Source of the DNA: an uncultured Prevotella sp.
GTDB taxonomy: Bacteria; Bacteroidota; Bacteroidia; Bacteroidales; Bacteroidaceae
Direction: 5' to 3'
NCBI GenBank assembly: GCA_900553155.1
Contig: USCM01000127.1
Span: 1-6,210 of the forward strand
Length of the DNA: 6,210 nucleotides
Shown: in pieces, positions 1 to 5,502 of the stretch
Layout of the letters: each line of letters starts with the position of its first letter
Position numbering within the stretch: position 1 is the first letter of the stretch
Program-made: the position numbers and the translations under genes
The notes under the pieces: generated by a model
What the model was told of the DNA's origin: nothing
The model's database searches: none
The model's input: the letters and a program-made list of their open reading frames with translations, nothing else

Positions 1-154
1 CACATTGTCGCAGCTACTAAAAAATAGTTTTCATTTTCATCTGCCATCTGCAACCCAGCCATAAATATCGCCATAATACATTGATATCAAGCATATTATA
101 CGGTTGCAGATAGGGTGACAGATAACGGTTCATCTGCAACCCATATACTGGGAG

Positions 155-173
155 TGGGGACGCCTCGTCCCCA
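155..173. repeat. Perfect GC-rich hairpin (8-bp stem, 3-nt loop)
   Basis: TGGGGACG at 155-162 and CGTCCCCA at 166-173 are perfect reverse complements around the loop CCT. No T-run follows on either strand, so it is not a standard intrinsic terminator. It lies between two copies of the GGTTGCAGAT family. It could be a REP-like palindrome, or a structure that protects the 3' end of the lipoprotein mRNA. Confidence 0.7.
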
Positions 174-217
174 AGATCGGAGTGCAGCCAACATCTCATC
201 TGCAACCCATAAAAGGC

Positions 218-247
218 GGTGGCAGATGGTTGCAGATGGTTGCAGAT
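218..247. repeat. Three tandem 10-bp units of the GGTTGCAGAT repeat
   Basis: The units are GGTGGCAGAT (218-227), GGTTGCAGAT (228-237) and GGTTGCAGAT (238-247), head to tail with no spacer. One base differs in the first unit. The 10-bp period is close to one helical turn, so a protein bound to each unit would lie on the same face. Slippage during replication is an equally simple origin for the array. Confidence 0.9.
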
Positions 248-268
248 AAAATCAAGCATCTGCAACCA
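237..268. repeat. 11-bp perfect inverted repeat with 10-nt loop
   Basis: TGGTTGCAGAT (237-247) and ATCTGCAACCA (258-268) are exact reverse complements separated by 10 bases. The left arm is the last unit of the tandem array and the right arm is an oppositely oriented copy of the same repeat. No T-run follows on either strand, so it does not look like an intrinsic terminator, though it could end or stabilise transcripts of the minus-strand operon. Confidence 0.8.
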
Positions 269-269
269 C

Positions 270-290
270 GCTAACAAATTGGCTAACAAA
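270..290. repeat. Short direct repeat GCTAACAAA, 12-bp spacing
   Basis: GCTAACAAA occurs at 270-278 and again at 282-290. It sits between the inverted repeat and the stop codon of the lipoprotein gene. It is short and could be incidental. Confidence 0.5.
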
Positions 291-345
291 GGGTTAAACC
301 ATATTTTTAGACTGCGGTTGCAGAGTTGCAGATAAAACACGAAAC

Positions 346-1878
346 TTAATACTGTGCGTTCTGCGGATCGAAGTTTGTCCAACCGTCAAGCCAGTTGTCG
401 TTAGCGTTGAAGGCTCCGATGTAGGTTACCTGGTCGAACCAAGAGTCGAGACCAGAGAAGTTCTGCGCTCCGAAGAGGTTGCTGCCTGTCTGCGGCATGA
501 ACGGAACACCAACACCCTTGCCGTCTGTGAGCATCAATGCCGACTTGTCGGCAAAGTAGCGGTTGTTGTTGGCGGCTGTTTCGAAGAAGGTGTGCGAGTA
601 AGACTGCTTGCTGTCTGCCTTCACAGCCTTTGCCTTGTAGTCGTACTCCTTGTCCTCGTAGCACTTGTTGGCGTCAGAACCAAGGATGTCGGCATTGGCA
701 ATAAAGATGTTCTGCAGACGCAGTGTGCCTGCCTTAGCCTGTGCCGGTGTGTCGCCCTTCTCGCCGTCGACGATCAAGCCTATAGGCCAGTCGGTAACTA
801 CAGAGTTTACGCAGTTGAGGCGTGATGAACGGCGAATCTGCATGGCAGCCTGAAACTTGCCAAGACCAGAACCGTTGTTGGGGAAGTAAGAGCCGGCTGT
901 GATGTACGAGTTGCTGTTCTGGAAGTCGGCAGCTGTCTTTGGTCCAACGAATGTTATGTTTGAGAATGTGGCTGTGGTGTATGGCGATACCTGAGCACCA
1001 TCGGCACAGTTGTCGCTCTCAAAACCATTGCTCTGGCTTTGGTCTGCAATGCGCGGGTCGCGTACAGAAAGACCAAACTGCACCTTGCCAGAGAATCCAT
1101 TGTCGGTATCGAAGTCATCGTCCCATCCCTTGTAGGCTACAAGATACTTACAGTTGACCGTACCGCCGAACCACTCAAACGAGTCGTCGTTAGAATAAGA
1201 CACCTGCACATGGTCTATCTTTGTGCCCGAACCTACAGAGCCAAGGGTCAAGCCGTTAATCTCCTGGTCGGCCTTGAAAGGAAATCCGCCAAACTCGATA
1301 CGCACGTAGCTCAGTACACCCGAGTTGTCGGCATCGTTGTCGCCACCATGCTGTGTGCGCGGACCACCCTCTATCTGCATTGAGGTTTGGTTATTGTGTG
1401 CCTTACCGCAGATAATGACGCCACCCCAGTCGCCCGGTCGGCGCTGTCCGGCAGGCTGTGCCGATGTAAACACGATAGGAGCATCGGCAGCGCCTTGGGC
1501 AATGAGTTTGCCTCCACGCTCTACAATAAGGGCTGCCTTGGTAGCCTTGTCGCCCTTGATAATGGTGCCCGGCTCTATTGTTAACTCAGAGCCATCGGCT
1601 ATGTATACCCATCCCTTGAGGGTGTAAACGCCTTTCTTTATAGTCTGCTTGCCTTTGAACACGAGTTCCTGGTCGCCGTTGCCTATGACCGTTCCCTCCG
1701 CATTGTCCTTGCCGTCCTCGCCAAAGAGCAAGTGGTCGCAAGCCTTTATGCCGCCATCTGTGGTCCATGTGTAGGCTGCACCCGGATTGGGTGTCGGATC
1801 GTCGTTGTCACTGCAGCTGCCCATTGTGGCAACCAACATCAGGATGCCCATGCACCCTAAAAGATTCTTCTTGTTCAT
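346..1878 (-). CDS. Surface lipoprotein, predicted right-handed beta-helix, partner of a TonB-dependent receptor
   Basis: This 510-residue protein probably binds or processes a ligand at the cell surface for the receptor encoded upstream; substrate and activity are unknown. Residues 1-21 form a lipoprotein signal peptide, with lipobox MGSC and lipidated Cys22. The residues after it, SDNDD, resemble the acidic surface-export signal known from Bacteroides lipoproteins. Residues about 85-160 have short repeating strands (LTIEPGTIIKG, ALIVERGGKLIAQG, PIVFTSA, WGGVIICG), as in parallel beta-helix proteins. A conserved-looking acidic stretch follows at 229-261 (NDDSFEWFGG, GWDDDFDTDNG), which could bind calcium. 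Six cysteines remain after processing (47, 157, 243, 291, 356, 406). Start: an in-frame GTG at 1905 lies in the upstream palindrome, and the ATG at 1878 gives a proper signal peptide. I recognise the family from Bacteroidetes genomes, usually as a hypothetical protein. No glycosidase or SusD motif is seen. The gene lies 108 bp after the receptor on the same strand. Confidence 0.85.
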   Translation of the reverse strand: MNKKNLLGCMGILMLVATMGSCSDNDDPTPNPGAAYTWTTDGGIKACDHLLFGEDGKDNAEGTVIGNGDQELVFKGKQTIKKGVYTLKGWVYIADGSELTIEPGTIIKGDKATKAALIVERGGKLIAQGAADAPIVFTSAQPAGQRRPGDWGGVIICGKAHNNQTSMQIEGGPRTQHGGDNDADNSGVLSYVRIEFGGFPFKADQEINGLTLGSVGSGTKIDHVQVSYSNDDSFEWFGGTVNCKYLVAYKGWDDDFDTDNGFSGKVQFGLSVRDPRIADQSQSNGFESDNCADGAQVSPYTTATFSNITFVGPKTAADFQNSNSYITAGSYFPNNGSGLGKFQAAMQIRRSSRLNCVNSVVTDWPIGLIVDGEKGDTPAQAKAGTLRLQNIFIANADILGSDANKCYEDKEYDYKAKAVKADSKQSYSHTFFETAANNNRYFADKSALMLTDGKGVGVPFMPQTGSNLFGAQNFSGLDSWFDQVTYIGAFNANDNWLDGWTNFDPQNAQY

Positions 1879-1901
1879 ACTGTTATGATTAATTAGAAGC
1901 C

Positions 1902-1938
1902 TCACCCCCAGTCCCTCCCCAAAAAGGGAGTGGAGTGA
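1902..1938. repeat. Imperfect GC-rich palindrome in the receptor-lipoprotein gap
   Basis: On the minus strand CTCCC (1930-1926) pairs with GGGAG (1919-1915) around the loop TTTTTG. An outer arm TCACTCC (1938-1932) pairs with GGGGTGA (1908-1902), with one T-G wobble. The T-run is in the loop, not after the stem, so this is not a standard terminator. It lies in the 5' leader of the lipoprotein gene, where it could alter the ratio of the two products. The sequence resembles a type of intergenic palindrome I associate with Bacteroidetes genomes; this is from memory and not verified here. Confidence 0.6.
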
Positions 1939-1967
1939 TGTGCTTGGTTAATTATATTTTTACTTGT

Positions 1968-1991
1968 TATACTTAGATTTCTATACTTAGA
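1968..1991. repeat. Tandem TATACTTAGA duplication spanning the receptor stop codon
   Basis: TATACTTAGA occurs at 1968-1977 and 1982-1991, a 14-bp period, with similar T-rich bases after each copy. The second copy includes the TAA stop of the receptor gene (1989-1987 on the minus strand) and part of the final Phe codon. It looks like a small local duplication. No function is apparent. Confidence 0.7.
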
Positions 1992-4824
1992 ATTTGTATA
2001 TAGCTTGCAGTCCGATGTTGCGTCCGGGCTTATAGCAGCGCGAAACTTCCTCTATCTCCTTGTGCGAGCCGTCGGCATAGGTGGCCTTGGCAAACTGCTT
2101 GTAGTAGACCCGCTCGGCGAGGAGGTCGCGTATGTTGAACTTCAGTTCCCAGTGGCTGCCCCACTTCTTGCCTACAGAGAGGTCGATGGTGTTGCGTGGC
2201 ATCTCATAGCTGTGCGGCACACGTGCATTGTCGTCGCTTGCCGAGCTGCCCTCGCTGCGGCCTACACCGATGATGCGCTTGCCTATGCGGTTGTAGAGGA
2301 TGGCTATGTCGAGCTGCATAGGCTCGTTCTTGTAGAACAGACCGGTGTTGACGAGGTAAGGCGACTGGCCCTGCATTGGTCGGTCTTCTTCCTTTGAGCC
2401 TTTCTCAAACTTAACCTTACTCTTAATCAAGGCGCCGTTGAACGACCAACTGAAACCTCGCAAGCCGATGAAAGACAGGTCCTTGCGGATGTCAAGCTCC
2501 AAGCCATAGTTGGCTGCGCTCTTTGCATTCTTGTAAGAGTATATAAGGTTGGTGCCTCCAGCCACTGTGTATGTCCACTCTATAGGCGAGTCGAAGTTCT
2601 TGTAGAAGGCGGCGAGAGAGATTATCTCGCCACGCGACGGGTAAAACTCGTATCGCAAGTCGACGTTGTCTACATAGCAGTTCTTTAGCTCGGTGTTGCC
2701 TTGCACGTCGCTGGCAAGGTCGAAATCGTAGAACACCGACGACGATACCTCACGAAACTCGGGGCGGTTGATGCTGCGTCCGTAGGATAGACGGAGCTGG
2801 TGCTGGTCGTTGAACTTGTACGTGGCATTGACCGACGGGAAGAGGTCGTTGGTGCGGTAGTGGCGGCTTGTCTCGCTCTTCTCATAGTCGCGTGTGTTGG
2901 ATATCAGCTCCATATCGTTGTGCTCGAAGCGCACACCGGCATGTATGCCAAGCGCACCGAAAGGCAGAGAGGCAGAAAGGTATCCTGCGCCAAGCGTGTT
3001 GTGGCCACGATAGTTGTTGCGCATCTGCTGCTGCTCGAAGATGTACAGTTTGTCGGCACCCATATACTGCTCGTCGCTCAACAGCTGGGTGATGTCCATG
3101 TGCTGGAAATCTGTAGGAAGAGTGTTGGCTGCTGGGTTCCACTGATAGTAGAACGAGCGCGTCTGATATTGGCGTGTGCGATATTCGCCATAACCACCCA
3201 CCTGTAGCAAGGGAGACCAACCTGAGAAATCGAACGTATGCTTGTCGTTGATGCCAACAGAGAAGATGTGCTCGTCGAGCTGTGTCCATTCGCGAGATAT
3301 GTCGTTGCCGGTATGCAGAGCTATGTCGCCAGGGTTCTGCATATCGTTGAGGAGGTATCGCCTACGGTCAGGCAGACGTCGGTTGGCATACGCATACCCG
3401 ACACTCCAATCGAGGGCATCGCCAGTGAAGGTATGCTTACCTGTGAGCTGACCGTTATAGGTGGTGCGCGAGCGGTAGTAGTATTCGGCACTGTTCTCCT
3501 TATTCGACTGTGCGTCTACTCCCTCACGCCATGTGTAGCGGTTTGTTGAAAGTTGGTTAAAGATGTTCTTAAGCTGATACTTGTGGTTGCCGTCCTTTGA
3601 CAGGAAGGTAAGGTTGAGCATCGCTCCAAGACGCACGTTGTTGTTGTACTGGTTGTCTGTAGAATAGCGCAGATAGTTGGAGCGGTCGTTCACGGCATCG
3701 TATATACCGAAGAGGTTGTTCTGCATATCGGTATATGTGCGCTGCTCGTTGGTGTAGTTGAGGGCGGCAAGCAAGCCGAGGGTGCGTCCGCCGAGGTTCC
3801 AACGACGAGCCATACTTGCGGCAAGCTTAAGGTCGCCTATAGGATTAAGGCTCTTTATGCGCCAGTCGTTATTAAGCCCGTTGCCACGCAGACTATAGAG
3901 GTTGTCGCCAACCTTATAGCCCGCAGCGTCGGTAAGCTTATTGAGCGAGGCGTCGATACCGCCACACAGACTGCGCAAGCCGTTGTCGAAAGCAAGAAAA
4001 TCGGTGGCAGAGCCTTTAGCATAACTGAAGGCTTTGAATACTGTTGACGTGTTCCAGTTGCCACCGAGCGAAAAGGTAAGATTGTTTTCAGTAGGTATTT
4101 CTTTCGTATTGACGATTATGAAGCCGCCCGAGTAGTCGGCAGGATATTCTGCCGATGGCGATTTCACGATGGTAAGATTGTCTATCTGCGAGCTTGGGAT
4201 GATGTCGAACGAGAAGGCTCTCGAGTCGGCTTCGCTCGAAGGCACGGCACCGCCATTAACCCAAACATTGTTGTAACGCTGCGAAAGTCCGCGCACCATC
4301 ACAAACTTGTCGTCGATAAGGCTCACGCCCGGCACACGGCGTATCACCTCACCTGCATTGGTGTCCTGCGTCCGGCTTATCTCTTGTGCCGAAACATTGC
4401 TCACTATGACGGGACTGTTCTTGGCTACCTGTATCATTGCCGCATCTGTAGAGCGTCGCTCCACGGCAGTTACAACTACCTCCTTCAGCTGCTGTTCGTC
4501 GGGAAGCATAGCGATGCTCAAGGCATCTTCCGCTGCTGCGTCCGTCACCCGAACCCCGTCAATTCGTTGGGGTTTGTATCCTACATAATTGATGTATAAG
4601 GTGTAGGTTCCTTTATTAAGTCCTTTAAGCTCGAAGTTGCCATCAATGTCGGTGATGGCCTTAAGCTTGCTGCCCTCAACGGTCACTACCGCACCAATGA
4701 GAGTCTCATGCGAGTTTTTGTCGACCACACTGCCCTTAATCTGCTGGGCAAGGGCAGTCGTGGTAGAGCCAAGCATCATAAGCGCTGTGGCTGCAATGGT
4801 TATCCTTTTGTTGCGTTTCGTCAT
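1987..4824 (-). CDS. TonB-dependent outer membrane receptor with N-terminal carboxypeptidase-regulatory-like domain
   Basis: This 945-residue protein is a gated outer membrane channel that would import a bound ligand using TonB-ExbBD energy; the ligand is unknown. A signal peptide covers residues 1-26 (cleavage after ALA, before QQ). Residues about 28-108 form a carboxypeptidase-regulatory-like beta-sandwich (IKGSVVDKNSHETLIGA, TDIDGNFELKGL). A TonB-box-like stretch, LKEVVVTA, is at 113-120. The plug domain spans about 135-243 and includes GEVIRRVPGVSL, VMVRGLSQRYNNVWVNG and YPADYSGGFIIVNTK. The remainder to 945 is the beta-barrel, ending IYKF with the terminal aromatic residue typical of outer membrane proteins. 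The VRGLxxRYN plug motif and the lack of an adjacent SusD set it apart from SusC polysaccharide receptors. Length is normal and the frame is intact. The ATG at 4824 has no Shine-Dalgarno, as usual in Bacteroidetes. It is probably the first gene of an operon with the downstream lipoprotein. Confidence 0.95.
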   Translation of the reverse strand: MTKRNKRITIAATALMMLGSTTTALAQQIKGSVVDKNSHETLIGAVVTVEGSKLKAITDIDGNFELKGLNKGTYTLYINYVGYKPQRIDGVRVTDAAAEDALSIAMLPDEQQLKEVVVTAVERRSTDAAMIQVAKNSPVIVSNVSAQEISRTQDTNAGEVIRRVPGVSLIDDKFVMVRGLSQRYNNVWVNGGAVPSSEADSRAFSFDIIPSSQIDNLTIVKSPSAEYPADYSGGFIIVNTKEIPTENNLTFSLGGNWNTSTVFKAFSYAKGSATDFLAFDNGLRSLCGGIDASLNKLTDAAGYKVGDNLYSLRGNGLNNDWRIKSLNPIGDLKLAASMARRWNLGGRTLGLLAALNYTNEQRTYTDMQNNLFGIYDAVNDRSNYLRYSTDNQYNNNVRLGAMLNLTFLSKDGNHKYQLKNIFNQLSTNRYTWREGVDAQSNKENSAEYYYRSRTTYNGQLTGKHTFTGDALDWSVGYAYANRRLPDRRRYLLNDMQNPGDIALHTGNDISREWTQLDEHIFSVGINDKHTFDFSGWSPLLQVGGYGEYRTRQYQTRSFYYQWNPAANTLPTDFQHMDITQLLSDEQYMGADKLYIFEQQQMRNNYRGHNTLGAGYLSASLPFGALGIHAGVRFEHNDMELISNTRDYEKSETSRHYRTNDLFPSVNATYKFNDQHQLRLSYGRSINRPEFREVSSSVFYDFDLASDVQGNTELKNCYVDNVDLRYEFYPSRGEIISLAAFYKNFDSPIEWTYTVAGGTNLIYSYKNAKSAANYGLELDIRKDLSFIGLRGFSWSFNGALIKSKVKFEKGSKEEDRPMQGQSPYLVNTGLFYKNEPMQLDIAILYNRIGKRIIGVGRSEGSSASDDNARVPHSYEMPRNTIDLSVGKKWGSHWELKFNIRDLLAERVYYKQFAKATYADGSHKEIEEVSRCYKPGRNIGLQAIYKF

Positions 4825-4849
4825 TGTCTTTAACTTGCTAACTTTTTAC

Positions 4850-4931
4850 GGTTGCAAAGTTAAGGGCATGATGTTGCAGCAGGGTTGCACGAGGGTTGAA
4901 AAAGGTTGACAAAGAGGTTAAGAAAGAGTTA
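4850..4931. promoter_or_regulatory. Helically phased GGTTG-like steps in the divergent promoter region, possible operator
   Basis: Read on the plus strand, TTG or TTA preceded by G-rich bases begins at 4852, 4874, 4885, 4896, 4906, 4918 and 4929. Spacings are 22, 11, 11, 10, 12 and 11 bp, close to whole turns of the helix. The best-matched units are GGGTTGCA (4882-4889), GGGTTGAA (4893-4900) and AGGTTGAC (4903-4910). The array lies upstream of the receptor -7 box and ends just before the vsr -33 box, so a bound protein could act on both genes. It is an inferred site only: no regulator is encoded in the window. Confidence 0.35.
4855..4862 (-). promoter_or_regulatory. Likely -7 promoter box of the receptor operon
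   Basis: The minus strand reads TAACTTTG, an exact match to the Bacteroidetes -7 consensus TAnnTTTG. It ends 30 bp before the receptor ATG, predicting a leader of about 25 nt. No clear TTTG -33 box is found at the usual 19-21 bp upstream; that region instead carries CAACC-like repeats. A weak -33 would fit a promoter that depends on an activator. Confidence 0.6.
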
Positions 4932-4940
4932 CGACAAAAC

Positions 4941-4971
4941 TTTGCCTTATTACAAAAAATGTATACCTTTG
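4941..4971 (+). promoter_or_regulatory. Bacteroidetes-type promoter of vsr (-33 TTTG, -7 TACCTTTG)
   Basis: TTTG at 4941-4944 and TACCTTTG at 4964-4971 match the Bacteroidetes -33 and -7 consensus, with a 19-bp spacer. Only 9 bases separate the -7 box from the ATG at 4981, so the transcript should start close to or at the start codon. The box also argues against the in-frame upstream TTG at 4906 as the vsr start, since that would lie before the promoter. Confidence 0.75.
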
Positions 4972-4980
4972 TCTCCTGCA

Positions 4981-5478
4981 ATGGACAAGATGACACGTGA
5001 GCAGCGCCATCGCTGTATGGCGTCTATACACAGCAAGGACACAAAGCCGGAGTTGATAGTGCGGCACTACTTGTTCGGCCGGGGATTTCGCTATCGGCTG
5101 AACCATCCCCGTCTGCCCGGTCGTCCCGACATTGTGATGCGCAAGTATCGCACAGTGGTGTTTGTCAACGGCTGCTTCTGGCATGGACATGAGGGTTGCC
5201 AGTACTACCGACTGCCCAAGACCAACACCGACTTCTGGCGTGCAAAGATAGAACGCAACCGCGAGCGTGACCGAAAGGAACAAAAACGGCTTGCCGAGAT
5301 GGGATGGCATTGCATCACGATATGGGAGTGCCAACTAAAGCCAGCTATACGGCAGCAGACATTGGAGTCGCTGGCTTTCACACTCAACCATATATTCCTT
5401 AACGACCACACTACACACCGCTACCAACTGCCAGAGGAAGAGAGCAGCATGGCGGCGGAACCCCATAATATTCCTTGA
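4981..5478 (+). CDS. vsr: Very short patch repair (Vsr) mismatch endonuclease
   Basis: Vsr enzymes nick DNA 5' of the T in a T:G mismatch left when 5-methylcytosine deaminates, starting repair back to C:G. This 165-residue protein is close to the 156-residue E. coli enzyme. The N-terminal helix region reads MTREQRHRCMASIHSKDTKPE. The nuclease core has Glu24, PGRPD with catalytic Asp50, then FVNGCFWHGHEGC, and RERDRKE with Asp97. By alignment by eye, Cys65, His70, Cys73 and Cys117 (in WEC) match the E. coli zinc ligands, and His68 matches catalytic His69. E. coli Thr63-His64 is replaced by Val62-Asn63, and one residue is inserted before Cys73. I believe Asn is common in non-enteric Vsr proteins, so activity is not ruled out. 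The C-terminal 45 residues are not conserved. The ATG at 4981 fits the domain start and the promoter; ATG 4990 is possible. No cytosine methyltransferase is adjacent. The gene is divergent from the receptor. Confidence 0.95.
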   Translation: MDKMTREQRHRCMASIHSKDTKPELIVRHYLFGRGFRYRLNHPRLPGRPDIVMRKYRTVVFVNGCFWHGHEGCQYYRLPKTNTDFWRAKIERNRERDRKEQKRLAEMGWHCITIWECQLKPAIRQQTLESLAFTLNHIFLNDHTTHRYQLPEEESSMAAEPHNIP

Positions 5479-5502
5479 CAAAGAATAAACCTATAAAATG
5501 AT

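Larger units (their letters stand above)
39..333. repeat. Cluster of a 10-bp repeat, GGTTGCAGAT, in both orientations
   Basis: Exact copies of ATCTGCAACC lie at 46-55, 132-141, 198-207 and 258-267. Exact copies of the reverse complement GGTTGCAGAT lie at 102-111, 228-237 and 238-247. Near copies are at 218-227 (GGTGGCAGAT), 316-324 (GGTTGCAGA), 324-333 (AGTTGCAGAT) and 39-45 (ATCTGCC). Two copies sit inside an identical 16-mer, TCATCTGCAACCCATA, at 130-145 and 196-211. Another identical 13-mer, GTTGCAGATAAAA, is at 239-251 and 325-337. Seven exact 10-mers in under 300 bp cannot be chance. The function is unknown: candidates are a protein-binding array, a REP-like interspersed element, or RNA hairpins in the 3' region of the upstream operon. 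Confidence 0.9.
1..345. other. Intergenic region without a convincing gene, rich in short repeats
   Basis: No credible coding region is seen here. A minus-strand open frame covers 17-382, but it overlaps the 3' end of the lipoprotein gene in another frame, has no recognisable domain, and repeats the tripeptide LQM only because the DNA repeats. The first 27 bases could be the end of a plus-strand gene entering from the left (frame 1 reads HIVAATKK then TAG), but this is too short to judge. The rest holds a cluster of a 10-bp repeat in both orientations, a GC-rich hairpin and a 12-bp-spaced direct repeat. No hairpin followed by a T-run is seen downstream of the lipoprotein gene, so its transcript end is not identified. 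Confidence 0.7.

Noticed and set aside
1..27. Possible C-terminus of a plus-strand gene (HIVAATKK, stop TAG)
   Set aside because: Only eight codons are visible and the other two frames also stop soon, so it cannot be told from chance.
39..333. CRISPR array or plasmid-type iterons
   Set aside because: Units are about 10 bp, irregularly spaced, in both orientations, with no cas or replication gene nearby.
17..382. 121-codon minus-strand open frame over the left repeat region
   Set aside because: It overlaps the true lipoprotein 3' end in another frame, shows no domain, and its repeated LQM/LQP residues just mirror the DNA repeats.
1039..1383. Long plus-strand open frames antisense to the lipoprotein gene, and similar ones at 2005-2397, 2800-3207 and 3238-3549 antisense to the receptor gene
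   Set aside because: They mirror strongly supported genes on the other strand and have no domains or promoters of their own.
1879..1905. Upstream GTG start for the lipoprotein, adding MRLLINHNS
   Set aside because: It lies in the palindrome and would spoil the N-terminus of a clean lipoprotein signal peptide that begins at 1878.
1902..1938. Intrinsic terminator between receptor and lipoprotein genes
   Set aside because: The T-run lies in the loop and no T-run follows the stem on the minus strand.
4906..4980. Upstream TTG start for vsr adding 25 residues
   Set aside because: The extension contains the predicted -33 and -7 boxes, and the Vsr domain begins right after ATG 4981.
4918..5334. 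Minus-strand open frame antisense to vsr
   Set aside because: The plus-strand Vsr protein has all its family motifs, so this frame is a shadow.
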